Shown piece by piece: positions 34,481-44,009 of a stretch of 64,000 bases of DNA. The DNA lies in NCBI GenBank assembly GCA_900537185.1, contig LS999826.1, positions 1,568,379 through 1,632,378 of the forward strand. The letters are read 5' to 3'. Origin of the DNA: Cytophagales bacterium Alg240-R148 (GTDB taxonomy: Bacteria; Bacteroidota; Bacteroidia; Cytophagales; Cyclobacteriaceae). How positions within the stretch are numbered: the first letter of the stretch is position 1; each line of letters opens with the position of its first letter. Position numbers and translations under genes: made by a program. Below the pieces are notes generated by a model. That model was not told the origin of the DNA. It did not search any database and saw only the letters and a program-made list of their open reading frames with translations.

Positions 34481-37030
34481 CTACCGTGGTACTCTAATGT
34501 GGTTGCCATAAAAAATGGCATTCAAGAATAGTCGGTTGGTGCCATACCAGGACCCTCGGAAATTGGGGTTGTCAGCAAACAAAATAACTCGGCCAGATCC
34601 AACACTGCTAGCAAGGATAGAAGCAGAAGGTTGTAAGTAGTTTTCCAAGTTTTCTTTGGTGATAAACCCATCGATGTGTGGGTCTTTCGTATACTGTGCA
34701 ATGGTGCCATAAGGACTCTTGCTTGGTTGCAACCAAACATTACTATTTCTATAAACAGGAAGTTTATTTCTTGTATAACCAAAACCAATAGGATGGGTAA
34801 TGTCTAGATCTACTTCAAATATACCACCTCCTACAGCTTTTTTACCTATGTGTTCGCGTGCATCCACATAGGGTAGGCGTTGAACAGCTGAACTGTCTTT
34901 TTTTGCTTTTATTAGATTTTCAATAACTATTTTGTTCTGCACAGCCCAAGACGATCCCGTTCGGGTGGTTATCAAGGTATTGCCGGCGCTTACCCATGCT
35001 TTAATTTTGTCTTTAGCAGCAGAATCAAGTTGCTGGTACCTACCAGAAACCATTACCATAACGTTATAATTGTTCAAGTTGAGTCTCCAAAAATTGCGCA
35101 ATGGTACTTTGGTAATTGGCATATGGACTCGAGTATCCAATAAATGCCAAACCTCTCCATGTTCATAAGAACTCACGCCGTTGCCTACAAATAGTAGCGC
35201 CTTCGGTTGCTTTAAAAACCTCAAATTACCACTGCCTAAATCAATGCCCGACTGGCTGTAACCAGTTTCGGTAGTGTGAAAATGAACCTCCCATTTTTTT
35301 GCTGTTGCCTGGACAGCAGCGTACAAAGAATCCTTCGAAATTAATTGTCTGCCTACCGGTATAACCAACGTGCCATAACCAAATGTTTGGTTTCCTGCAT
35401 CGGTTTTGATCTTAAAGGGTTTGAATGCACCGGTTACTACCACACCTGCCGATTGCAATTGGTACAAAGCTGCTGGTGCACTGTAATCGTTCCAAGGCAT
35501 GATGTAGGCATAGTTCGATTTTTTCACCTCCGAATGTTCCCATTCAGGTACTTTTGTAATTTCTGTGCCTTGGTTGAGGGTGTTGGTACTGGCATAAGGG
35601 ATGTTGTAGAAATTAGCCAAGGACCACGCTGAAGCATCGTAATACACGCTGTCCGTAAATTCAGAATAGGTCTCAAAAGCCGACTGTACCATTCTAAATT
35701 GTGGTTGTGCTGTAGGTATGGTATAACTCTTTCCACTGCTGTATTTTTGCCCATCGATCACCACATTTTTATTGAGTTCATACACTTTTACTTTGTGGAG
35801 CAATAATTTATCTATAAATGCATTGGTTTTGCCTTGGTCGTTTTCATCTCCAAATACATAAGCTTTTGCACCACTTTTGTTGGCATTGCTAAGAGCACTT
35901 TTGAAAAATCTATTTTGGTATTGGAATAAAATGGTTTTGTTTTCCAGAGCAGCATTGATGGTGGCGATGCTCGATACATATTGGTTGCGAATGGTAAATG
36001 CAAAAGTAAGGGCTTTGCCCGTATTTTGAAGTTGTACGTGGCCTCTTGAGCTTGCTTGTTCAAACAAAAGTGCCAATCCTCCTTGTAAATCGGGGTAAGA
36101 AGAGCCATACCCTGGGTAGGTTCCGTCAAAAACCTCTTTTGTAAAATACATCGATCCAATTGCGTCCAAATCTTTAGAGAAATGTTGAGCGAAGGCTTCA
36201 TTCAAAGTAGTGTAGTTTTCTTTGGGCATAATCGGATCCTTGCTGGCAATGGCTTTCATGGGCTCAAAGAAGTAAGTGCTGTTGCTGCCCATTTCATGAA
36301 AGTCTGTTACCACATTCGGGTACCATTGGTGGTACCACTTTAATTTGCCTCTACTTTCTGGGTTAATTGCCAACCACCAATCTCTATTGAGGTCAAAATA
36401 ATAGTGGTTGGTTCTGCCACTTGGCGACATTTCGGTATGTTCAATGTCCATAGGGTCGTTTACCAATGGCGTACCTTTGTGGGTATTGGCCCAATGGGTG
36501 TGCCGGTCTCGACCATCCGGGTTGATAGTGGGATCAATGAAAACCACTGCATTTTCTTTTTGTTCTTTTACAATGGCACTTTTAGAGGCGAGTAGGGTAT
36601 ACGCTGTGAGCATGGAGGCTTCCGTGCTAGAAGGCTCATTGCCGTGCACGTTGTATCCCAAATTGATGAAAATTGGATTGCTGCTATCAATAGCGGCGTT
36701 GTTGGGATCTACATTTTTGATATGGGAAAGCCGAAGATCTTCGAGTGCTGCAATGTTTTCTTTGCTACTGATGTTCAGAATAACAAGTTTTCTATGCTCG
36801 TGTGTTTTGCCATAATACGTAATGCTGGCTTCTTCTGATACCGCAGCCAATTTTTCCAAATACGCTACTACTTGGTCGTGTCGGGTATGTTGGAAACCAA
36901 TGGGGTAACCTAAAAATTCTTCTGGTGAAGGGATATTGGCATCAAATGGAGCGTATTTTTTGTAAAAATAATCTTGACCAAAAGAGAACGTACAACAAGT
37001 GATCAAAATGGCTGTAAAGAGTGTTTTCAT
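34481..37030 (-). CDS. Secreted M14 zinc carboxypeptidase
   Basis: An 849-residue protease from the ATG at 37030, where the signal peptide begins (MKTLFTAILITCCTFSFG); an upstream ATG at 37087 adds 19 unlikely residues. The zinc motif HGNE (H129, E132) with the paired HEMG histidine further on marks peptidase M14. The last 250 residues look like a glutamine-amidotransferase-type fold (KALLFVGNGVSSYEHGEVW) with no clear catalytic triad. Large M14 proteins of this kind are common in Bacteroidota and degrade peptides outside the cell. Confidence 0.9.
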   Translation of the reverse strand: MKTLFTAILITCCTFSFGQDYFYKKYAPFDANIPSPEEFLGYPIGFQHTRHDQVVAYLEKLAAVSEEASITYYGKTHEHRKLVILNISSKENIAALEDLRLSHIKNVDPNNAAIDSSNPIFINLGYNVHGNEPSSTEASMLTAYTLLASKSAIVKEQKENAVVFIDPTINPDGRDRHTHWANTHKGTPLVNDPMDIEHTEMSPSGRTNHYYFDLNRDWWLAINPESRGKLKWYHQWYPNVVTDFHEMGSNSTYFFEPMKAIASKDPIMPKENYTTLNEAFAQHFSKDLDAIGSMYFTKEVFDGTYPGYGSSYPDLQGGLALLFEQASSRGHVQLQNTGKALTFAFTIRNQYVSSIATINAALENKTILFQYQNRFFKSALSNANKSGAKAYVFGDENDQGKTNAFIDKLLLHKVKVYELNKNVVIDGQKYSSGKSYTIPTAQPQFRMVQSAFETYSEFTDSVYYDASAWSLANFYNIPYASTNTLNQGTEITKVPEWEHSEVKKSNYAYIMPWNDYSAPAALYQLQSAGVVVTGAFKPFKIKTDAGNQTFGYGTLVIPVGRQLISKDSLYAAVQATAKKWEVHFHTTETGYSQSGIDLGSGNLRFLKQPKALLFVGNGVSSYEHGEVWHLLDTRVHMPITKVPLRNFWRLNLNNYNVMVMVSGRYQQLDSAAKDKIKAWVSAGNTLITTRTGSSWAVQNKIVIENLIKAKKDSSAVQRLPYVDAREHIGKKAVGGGIFEVDLDITHPIGFGYTRNKLPVYRNSNVWLQPSKSPYGTIAQYTKDPHIDGFITKENLENYLQPSASILASSVGSGRVILFADNPNFRGSWYGTNRLFLNAIFYGNHIRVPR

Positions 37031-37208
37031 AATGTTAAAGTTTAGGTATTTTGAATATACCAGATAATAAAAATCGCTCCAAAACATTCTTTTGATTCTA
37101 CATGAGCGGTAGCATTGAAAAGGACCAATTTGCTAAAGACAAACCCTGATGTTATTTCTTTACCCAAGTAAATAAAATCTATTTATCTTTTTAATTGACC
37201 TTTTTATT

Positions 37209-37236
37209 AAGTGTTTACATAGTTACCTTAACACTT
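37209..37236. repeat. Inverted AAGTGTT / AACACTT pair
   Basis: AAGTGTT and AACACTT arms with a 14-base gap between the divergent M14 and ferric-reductase-like genes. The same half-sites recur at 50302-50318 with a 1-base gap. Confidence 0.3.
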
Positions 37237-37377
37237 GAAGTGAAGTGCTCAGTAGAACTTCCCATTAAGCGTTGTACCCACCAATACTTAATGAATTGAT
37301 TCGAATATTTGTCAATTGTGTTGATAATTGTAAATTAAGATGAGATGCATGGCAAGAATTTAATTTGATAAAAGAGC

Positions 37378-38025
37378 ATGGAACAAGAAGAACAAAAAAA
37401 CAGCGCATTTAAAATAACATTGTTGGCTTTGTTATTTTCAATGGTATATGCAGTAATGCGCTACCATATTTTTGGTGCAGTACCTTGGAAAGATTTGCCA
37501 TTTTTTATTTTTAACAAATCACTTGCACTGTGTGCATATCTATTGCTGTTCTTTACTTTCACCATTGGTCCTTTAAAACAGGTAGGTGTAGGTATTTCAG
37601 ATGCTTGGCTCAATGCCAGAAAGGTATTGGGAATGCTTGGATTTTTGATGGCGCTGGTACATGGCCTTATGAGTTTTATGCTTTTTAAAACAGCAATCTA
37701 TCCTAAATTTTTCGAGCTAGACGGAACACTTACTCTATTGGCGGGTCTTAGCATGTTATTCGGGGTATTGTCTTTGATAGTTCTTTGGGTAATAAACCTG
37801 AGTTTCCAAACCGCCATACGAGAAGATAAGGCTTTTATTCGTTTCATTAGTTCGAAGCGTTTCTTGATGACGGCTTTTTTGTTTGGGGCTTTGCACCTTT
37901 TGTTTATGGGCTATGAGGGATGGATGAAGCCGGCAGAATGGCATGGAGGGCTTCCTCCAATTAGTTTAATTGCCTTTGTTTTTTTCTTAGTGGGTTATGT
38001 TCTTAACATTTTTGGGAGGAAATAG
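37378..38025 (+). CDS. Ferric-reductase-like transmembrane protein
   Basis: A 215-residue protein with six hydrophobic segments, no signal and no flavin domain. Histidines in ALVHGLMSF and GALHLLF sit in membrane helices at the spacing of haem ligands in the ferric-reductase/MsrQ fold. The family call is plausible but not proven. It is a single gene. A redox role in the inner membrane is inferred. Confidence 0.6.
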   Translation: MEQEEQKNSAFKITLLALLFSMVYAVMRYHIFGAVPWKDLPFFIFNKSLALCAYLLLFFTFTIGPLKQVGVGISDAWLNARKVLGMLGFLMALVHGLMSFMLFKTAIYPKFFELDGTLTLLAGLSMLFGVLSLIVLWVINLSFQTAIREDKAFIRFISSKRFLMTAFLFGALHLLFMGYEGWMKPAEWHGGLPPISLIAFVFFLVGYVLNIFGRK

Positions 38026-38265
38026 AGCCAATGGGTCCTAGAAACAAAATTTTATAAATGTGTCACAATATTGAAGCTATTTACCAATGGTTTTGAAAAA
38101 TCAACCACTGCAGATCAGAAGGCATTTTTAATGTTCTTGTAAATCTGGAGATTAAAAGTTAACCGCCTATCTGTTCATTAATTCGGTAATCAGAATTTTT
38201 GACTTTTATCAATAAAAAACAACATATTAAAGACACCAATGTTTTAACTACCAGAGCAACGAGTT

Positions 38266-39579
38266 ATGAGAAAGTATTTAACAACCATTGTTTTAGCAAT
38301 AGTAATTGCTCCACTTCTTGGCCAAGATTACAACAAAGCAAAAATGGACAGCGTGTTGGATGTATTGTCCGATCACGATAAATTCATGGGCAGTTTGGCG
38401 GTAACACAAAATGGTGTTGTATTGTATGCCAGAGCCATTGGTTTCAGAGACCGTTCTGAAAAGTTAAAACCAGACTCTAATACTAAATTTAGAGTGGGGT
38501 CCATCTCTAAAACATTTACCGCTGTCATGATCTTCAAGGCAATTGAAGCTGGTAAAATATCTTTGGAGCAAACCATTAACCAATATTTTACAGGTATTAA
38601 AAACGAAGAGGTGATTACCATTTCCAACCTATTGAATCATAGAAGTGGCATTTATAGTTTTACCAGCCAACCAGATTATTTGGAATGGAGTACAAGCCCT
38701 AAATCAAGGGAAGATTTAATGGCCATAATAAAGGCGGGGCCCAGTTTGTTCGAACCCAACTCCAAAGCACAATACAGCAATTCAAATTACATTTTACTTA
38801 CCTATATCTTAGAGGACGTTTACAAAAAAAGTTATTCATCCCTTTTAGAAGCATTTATTACAAAACCATTACAATTGGAGCATACTGCACTTGGCAACCA
38901 AATAAATTTGAAAAACAACGATTGTTATTCTTACGAGAAAAAGAAAAAATGGAAAAAGTCTTTGGTAACGGATATGTCGGTTCCACTAGGGGCTGGTGCC
39001 ATAGTTTCTACACCTAAAGATTTGAATGTTTTTGTTGAAGCTTTGTTCCAAGAGCAATTGGTATCACAAGAGAGTTTGCAAAAAATGATAAGCATAGAAG
39101 ATGGTTATGGCAGAGGAATTTTTCCTTATCCATTTTTTGACAAGACCTGTTATGGCCACACAGGTGGTATTGATGGGTTCAGGTCGCATATGGTACATTT
39201 TAAAGAGGACAACCTAAGTGTATCCATTACATCCAATGGAACAGATTACAGTGTAAACGAATTGATGTTAGGGGCCGTGAGTAGTTTTTATAACAAACCC
39301 TTTGCTGTTCCGGTATTTAAAAATATTCAATTGAAAAGCAAACAGCTGGACCAATACCTGGGAAAGTATACAAGTGATGAATTACCGCTAGAGGTAGTGA
39401 TAACCAAAGAAGGCAATGTTCTCGTGGGTCAAGCCACAGGCCAGTCTTCCTTTGAACTGCAGCCCATCGATGAACATGTATTTAAATTTAGTGCTGCAGG
39501 GCTCGAACTAAGGTTTAACCCAGAAAAAAATGAAATGTTATTGCTCCAAGGGGGTGCCAAATTTCTATTCAAGAAGTAA
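38266..39579 (+). CDS. Serine hydrolase of the beta-lactamase class C / PBP4 family
   Basis: A 437-residue protein with a signal peptide (about 1-19). The penicillin-recognising enzyme motifs are intact: SxxK as S79-I-S-K82, YSN (Y170-N172) and HTG (298-300). A C-terminal about 100 residues form the extra beta domain usual in Bacteroidota members (LDQYLGKYTSDELPLEVVIT). These enzymes are peptidases or esterases; antibiotic resistance is not implied. It stands alone. Confidence 0.88.
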   Translation: MRKYLTTIVLAIVIAPLLGQDYNKAKMDSVLDVLSDHDKFMGSLAVTQNGVVLYARAIGFRDRSEKLKPDSNTKFRVGSISKTFTAVMIFKAIEAGKISLEQTINQYFTGIKNEEVITISNLLNHRSGIYSFTSQPDYLEWSTSPKSREDLMAIIKAGPSLFEPNSKAQYSNSNYILLTYILEDVYKKSYSSLLEAFITKPLQLEHTALGNQINLKNNDCYSYEKKKKWKKSLVTDMSVPLGAGAIVSTPKDLNVFVEALFQEQLVSQESLQKMISIEDGYGRGIFPYPFFDKTCYGHTGGIDGFRSHMVHFKEDNLSVSITSNGTDYSVNELMLGAVSSFYNKPFAVPVFKNIQLKSKQLDQYLGKYTSDELPLEVVITKEGNVLVGQATGQSSFELQPIDEHVFKFSAAGLELRFNPEKNEMLLLQGGAKFLFKK

Positions 39580-39702
39580 GTTTTCGTTTTACCTTTCTAC
39601 CATTGTCATTAAAGGTGCTCCACCTGTTGTCAACCGCATTTTCATAAATGAAAGTTGTGAAGCATACATATTGGGATATGTTTAACCAAAATTCATTTAC
39701 TT

Positions 39703-40068
39703 ATGAGAATGCCAATTGTAGACTTTTTATTAGGCGCTGATTTAAAATTTGTACTGTTGTTTATAGCCCTTATGGCTTTTTCCGTTGTTTGGGCAATAAA
39801 AAAAGTGAAAACCAAGGAAGCCGATCGGATTGTACAATACAATTTAAAAATCAAGGCCGCCGCATCATGGTTGCCTGCACTTGCCATGTTGTCTTTGTTG
39901 TTGGGTTGGATGCACTCCTTTTATTTTATAGGGAAAGCAGGTTCTGTTGCACCATCCATGTTGTACAATGGGCTGGCCAATGCCATGGTAACACCAGTGT
40001 TGGGTTTGTTGGTGTTTTTGTTCATTAGAATCTTGTCTTTTGTTGGAAATAAATCTGCCAAAATATGA
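39703..40068 (+). CDS. Small MotA/TolQ/ExbB-like membrane protein
   Basis: A 121-residue protein with three hydrophobic helices. The segment LGWMHSFYFI...LYNGLANAMVTPVLGLLVFLFIRI has the glycine and alanine spacing of the MotA/TolQ/ExbB proton-channel core (normally GMLGFLGTV and GLALALLTTAAGL), but the protein is far shorter than a full ExbB (about 230) and no ExbD partner is next to it. Its stop overlaps the DUF6624 gene start as ATGA, so it is coupled to that gene. Confidence 0.6.
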   Translation: MRMPIVDFLLGADLKFVLLFIALMAFSVVWAIKKVKTKEADRIVQYNLKIKAAASWLPALAMLSLLLGWMHSFYFIGKAGSVAPSMLYNGLANAMVTPVLGLLVFLFIRILSFVGNKSAKI

Positions 40069-40994
40069 GCCTATTGAAAAAAAACCTAACCATGGCCTTA
40101 TGGTTGGTAGCGGTATTAGCTGGGTACTGTCAAACCCTGACCGGTGATCAGCACAAACACAATGGGGATTTAGAGGCTGCCATTGCGGCTTATAAAATGC
40201 AACTGGGGTTGGACCCGTCCGACCGTAAAATTGCTTACAATTTGGCCAGTGTTTTCGCCTTAACCTATTACCAAAAAGACAGCGCATTCCATTATTTAGA
40301 AAAAGCACTGGTGGGAGACAGCGCTCTAATGGTATTGACCGATTCTGATTTTGTCGATCTTTTAGAAGACGAACGGTGGGGGCACATAGAAAAACAACAA
40401 ATGTTTAAATACAATGTCCAAAATCCCGGAATCAAAAACAAAACATTGGCATTGGAGCTTTTAAAACGGATCGCTTTGGACCAGTCGATGGACTACTTTG
40501 TACACCAAGCGCGTACTTCTTTTATGGAGAACGGGCATGTGCCCCATTGGTTTTACCCCATCAACGCTATGAAACGCCAATACGGAAAAGACAACTATGC
40601 TGCATTATTAGAAATAATCGATCTTTATGGTTGGCCTGGTTACAGTGTTGTAGGAGAGCTGGCAGCAGATGCTCCTTTGCTAATCATCAACCACCATCCA
40701 GACGATTCGGTGCGGGTTGAGTTCCTTCCCATCCTTAAAAAAGCCTGTTCGGAAGGAGAGGGAAGTTGCTTGGAGTATGCGAAAATTCAAGATAGAATAT
40801 TGGTGAACAACCAACAACCGCAACTTTACGGTATGCAATTTAGATACAATGCAGATCGAGAATTAGAACCATTCGAAATTTTTGAACCAGAAAAAGTCAA
40901 TGCAAGAAGAAAAGCAATTGGTTTAGAACCATTAGAACACTACCTAAAAAGAAAAATTAATTACATTTGGTCCATAGAGCAAAAGAAATATTGA
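40065..40994 (+). CDS. TPR-like / DUF6624 exported protein
   Basis: A 309-residue protein with a signal-like N-terminus (about 1-23). Residues 25-85 form one or two tetratricopeptide-type helix pairs (GDLEAAIAAYKMQLGLDP). The remainder matches the DUF6624 pattern: WPGYSVVGELAADAPLLIINHH, QDRILVNNQQPQLYGMQF and the final ARRKAIGLEPLEHYLKR. The function is unknown. Coupled to the ExbB-like gene and 29 bases upstream of the histidine kinase, it may sense or transmit a periplasmic signal. Confidence 0.7.
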   Translation: MSLLKKNLTMALWLVAVLAGYCQTLTGDQHKHNGDLEAAIAAYKMQLGLDPSDRKIAYNLASVFALTYYQKDSAFHYLEKALVGDSALMVLTDSDFVDLLEDERWGHIEKQQMFKYNVQNPGIKNKTLALELLKRIALDQSMDYFVHQARTSFMENGHVPHWFYPINAMKRQYGKDNYAALLEIIDLYGWPGYSVVGELAADAPLLIINHHPDDSVRVEFLPILKKACSEGEGSCLEYAKIQDRILVNNQQPQLYGMQFRYNADRELEPFEIFEPEKVNARRKAIGLEPLEHYLKRKINYIWSIEQKKY

Positions 40995-41023
40995 ACCTAG
41001 GTGGGAGTTGATTTGAGAAAACA

Positions 41024-42082
41024 ATGAAAACGAATAAAGGATTGAACCATTGGGCCGTTTCCATACTACCGCGCTTCATTTTTTGGGTGGGTGCCTTTCT
41101 CTTTTTTGTTGTTTTTTTTGGGTACCAATCAGAAGACACCAAAAAGACCTTAAATTTTAGCTTGACCATGTTGCCTGGTACCATTGTAATCTCCTGGCTT
41201 TTAAACGGTGTGTTTAGAAAGTATTTTTGGAAGAAACAATACCTAAAATTCTCTTTGTTTTTAGCTGGGGCACTGGTGGTATCGTTGTTTGTTGTGACTT
41301 TTTCTTATTTGTTAGCTTTTATCTTGATTGGTTCTTATAGTTTGAATAATATGCCACCTTTGAGTGCCAAAGGAATATTCGTGGTGGTGGCCGTTTTATT
41401 GGTTGCGGGCATATCAGTGGCTATAAATTTTATCCTGCAAGGGTATAAGGTGCAAAACGAAATGGAAAAACTCCAAGCTACGGTTTTAGAAAAAGAACTG
41501 GTATTGAAAAAAATAGAATTAGAAAAACTTAGAAATCAACTCAACCCACATTTTCTTTTTAATACTCTAAATACGTTGTATGGGTTGGCCCTCCTGCACT
41601 CCGATCAAACCGCGGATATGATCATTAAGCTTTCCAACTTGATGGACTATTTGTTGTACAAGGGGGCCAATGAGGAAGTCTTAATAAAGGAGGAGATAGC
41701 GCATATAAACGATTATATAGCGCTTGAGAAAATAAGGTTTTCAGATATCCTGGAGTTGGATTTCTCTGTGGAGGAGGCGTTGTTGGAGGAGCCGATCCCT
41801 GCCCAATTATTTTTGCCATTGGTAGAAAATGCTTTCAAGCATGGGGAGCCAATAAATGGACAATTATGCATTGCAATAAAACTAAAAAAAATAAATGAAA
41901 CACTGTGTTTCAGTGTGCAGAACACTTTTTCGGGTCTGGACAAACCAAATGGAAAAGGCATAGGGTTGGAAAATACAAGGAAAAGGTTGTCCTTGTTGTA
42001 TTCCAAGGAAGCCTTTTTGTTGGAGATAGAACAAAAACCGCCTAATTTTAAAGTGGAGTTGCACTTAGATACCAATACGTAA
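41024..42082 (+). CDS. LytS-type sensor histidine kinase
   Basis: A 352-residue kinase with four hydrophobic segments (about 15-35, 48-64, 77-104 and 117-138), a short coiled coil, and the His_kinase domain with LNPHFLFN (H176). The N, G1 and G2 ATP-binding boxes (VENAFKHGEP, GKGIGLENTRKRL) are present. It has no extra sensor domain, so the membrane part likely does the sensing. The response regulator follows at once. Confidence 0.92.
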   Translation: MKTNKGLNHWAVSILPRFIFWVGAFLFFVVFFGYQSEDTKKTLNFSLTMLPGTIVISWLLNGVFRKYFWKKQYLKFSLFLAGALVVSLFVVTFSYLLAFILIGSYSLNNMPPLSAKGIFVVVAVLLVAGISVAINFILQGYKVQNEMEKLQATVLEKELVLKKIELEKLRNQLNPHFLFNTLNTLYGLALLHSDQTADMIIKLSNLMDYLLYKGANEEVLIKEEIAHINDYIALEKIRFSDILELDFSVEEALLEEPIPAQLFLPLVENAFKHGEPINGQLCIAIKLKKINETLCFSVQNTFSGLDKPNGKGIGLENTRKRLSLLYSKEAFLLEIEQKPPNFKVELHLDTNT

Positions 42083-42086
42083 GTTG

Positions 42087-42791
42087 ATGCAGAATAAAAT
42101 TAAATGTATCCTTGTCGATGATGAGCCGATGGCAAGGAAAGTATTGCAAAAACACCTTGCTTCATTTGACTTTATAGAAGTTGTTGCACTTTGTAAAGAT
42201 GCTTTTGAGGCCCAGAGTGTGTTGGCCAATAAAGCGGTTGACTTGGTGTTTTTAGATATTCAAATGCCCCACATGACTGGGTTGAAATTTAAGGACAACA
42301 TAGACCCAAACATTGCTGTTGTGGTAACTACGGCGCACCGAGAACATGCCTTAGAAGGGTTTGAAAAAGAAGTGTTGGATTATTTGCTGAAGCCCATTAC
42401 TGCCGATCGCTTGTTACAATCCTTAAATAAGTACCTCAAAATGCAAGGGCCATCGTTGGAGCCTTCCACTGCTGCTCCCCAACAAAAGAATTATATTTTT
42501 GTTTCGGTAGATAGAAAAAAAATTAGAGTGGAACTCGAACACATCCACTACGTAGAAGGCAGCGATGACCAGGTGAAAATATGGTGCAAAGACAAGGCTA
42601 TTACTACCCGACGTACCTTGTCCGAAATGTTGTTGTCCTTGCCGGCCGATCGGTTTTTAAGAATTCATAGGTCTTTTGTAGTGGCAAAAAATAAAATCGA
42701 TGCCTACACCAATGAATACATGGAAGTAGCTGGGCAACAATTGCCAATAAGTAGGAGTTATAAAATAAAAGTTTTAGAAGCATTGGATTAA
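42087..42791 (+). CDS. LytTR response regulator
   Basis: A 234-residue protein from the ATG at 42087; a TTG one codon earlier is ignored. A receiver domain (about 5-120) holds the acidic pocket D11, D12 and the phosphorylation site D57 (FLDIQMP). The C-terminal LytTR DNA-binding domain (about 133-230) has YVEGSDDQVKIW and FLRIHRSFVVAKNKID. It is the partner of the preceding kinase, 4 bases away. Targets probably include its own operon. Confidence 0.93.
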   Translation: MQNKIKCILVDDEPMARKVLQKHLASFDFIEVVALCKDAFEAQSVLANKAVDLVFLDIQMPHMTGLKFKDNIDPNIAVVVTTAHREHALEGFEKEVLDYLLKPITADRLLQSLNKYLKMQGPSLEPSTAAPQQKNYIFVSVDRKKIRVELEHIHYVEGSDDQVKIWCKDKAITTRRTLSEMLLSLPADRFLRIHRSFVVAKNKIDAYTNEYMEVAGQQLPISRSYKIKVLEALD

Positions 42792-42798
42792 GGAATAT

Positions 42799-43272
42799 AT
42801 GGTAGATTTAACCCCTGAAATTGTAACATTAGAACCCAAGACAATGGCGGCCATGCCTATTTTGGATGCGCGGAACATACAAGAAGTAGTGGCTATTTGG
42901 AAGAAGTTTGTACCATTGGCTATGCAGTTACCCAATAGAATTGGCTCTGATTTTTATGCTCCAAGAAAACTAGCCTCCTCCAACATTGCCCCGTCTACCA
43001 CCCAACATTGGGCTGCCGTGTTGGTAAGTAGTTTTAATGGTTTGCCTCCAGAATTGGAACAATTGACCATAGAAGGGGGCACCTATGCTGTTTTTGTTCA
43101 CAAAGGAATAACAAAAAACTTTATGGAGTCGATCGAAAAGGTATATGCCGAATGGTTGCCACAATCTGGTTACCAGTTGGGCCAGCGCCTGCATTTCGAC
43201 CGCATGGGAGAAAAATATTTAGGGCCGGAAAATCCGCAGTCTGAAGAAGAAATATGGATTCCAATCCATTAA
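42799..43272 (+). CDS. GyrI-like / AraC effector-binding-domain protein
   Basis: A 157-residue soluble protein that looks like the GyrI/effector-binding fold on its own: VTLEPKTMAAMPILDARN at the start, IEGGTYAVFVHKGI in the middle (usually PAGRYAVF.H.G) and EEIWIPIH at the end (E.EI..P). No DNA-binding part is attached. Such stand-alone domains bind small compounds or act on other proteins. It starts 7 bases after the response regulator, so it may be a partner of that system. Confidence 0.75.
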   Translation: MVDLTPEIVTLEPKTMAAMPILDARNIQEVVAIWKKFVPLAMQLPNRIGSDFYAPRKLASSNIAPSTTQHWAAVLVSSFNGLPPELEQLTIEGGTYAVFVHKGITKNFMESIEKVYAEWLPQSGYQLGQRLHFDRMGEKYLGPENPQSEEEIWIPIH

Positions 43273-43304
43273 ATACTCCAAATAACCGATTCACCTCTAT
43301 TGAT

Positions 43305-44000
43305 ATGATCCAAAGAGTTTTAAAAATTGTGATTTTTGCTTTTATTGGGCTTGTAGCCATAGGGGCCTGTGGTATTTTTATTGCAAACGAAAATTTGCCT
43401 TCCGGAACCCAAGAGGATGCTGCAGATGCATGGGCGATGGAAATCCAATCTAAATTAAATAAAAAAGCTTTTGATTCATTGAAGGTAGTCCAATGGACAT
43501 TCAGAGGGAGTAATAAGTATGTTTGGAGGAAACAAGATGGCTGGTTAGAATATTCCAAAGGCAATTTGAAGGTCCATTTGAACCTGACTGATTTAACTGG
43601 TTATGCGTATAAAAATGGCCAACCATTGCAGGGGGACAAACTGGAGAAAAAATTACAACAAGCATGGTCGGGGTTTTGTAACGATAGCTTTTGGTTGGTT
43701 GCTCCCTACAAAATGTTCGATGAAGGTACTTCGCGCTCCATTGTGCAACTGGAAGATGGAAAAAAAGGATTGATGGTGGCATACGCCTCTGGAGGGGTAA
43801 CGCCTGGAGATGCCTATGTTTGGCTGGTAGACGATGATAACAATATTACGGGGTGGAAAATGTGGGTGAAGATTATACCAGTAGGAGGTTTACACTTTAC
43901 TTGGGAAAACTGGATGGAGGTAGGCAATGGGGTGCAACTATCTACCTACCACAAAGGGGTTATAAAAATAGAAATGACAGACGTAGAAGTTGTTTTTTAA
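43305..44000 (+). CDS. Unrecognised protein with an N-terminal membrane anchor
   Basis: Read from the ATG at 43305 (231 residues); an ATG at 43254 would overlap the GyrI-like gene and is less likely. A hydrophobic segment (about 4-24) is followed by a soluble domain with many aromatic residues (VVQWTFRGSNKYVWRKQDGW, then WKMWVKIIPVGGLHFTWENW). It resembles exported enzymatic or binding domains of unknown type in Bacteroidota. It closes the ExbB-DUF6624-LytS/LytTR-GyrI row. Confidence 0.6.
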   Translation: MIQRVLKIVIFAFIGLVAIGACGIFIANENLPSGTQEDAADAWAMEIQSKLNKKAFDSLKVVQWTFRGSNKYVWRKQDGWLEYSKGNLKVHLNLTDLTGYAYKNGQPLQGDKLEKKLQQAWSGFCNDSFWLVAPYKMFDEGTSRSIVQLEDGKKGLMVAYASGGVTPGDAYVWLVDDDNNITGWKMWVKIIPVGGLHFTWENWMEVGNGVQLSTYHKGVIKIEMTDVEVVF

Positions 44001-44009
44001 GGTTCATTT

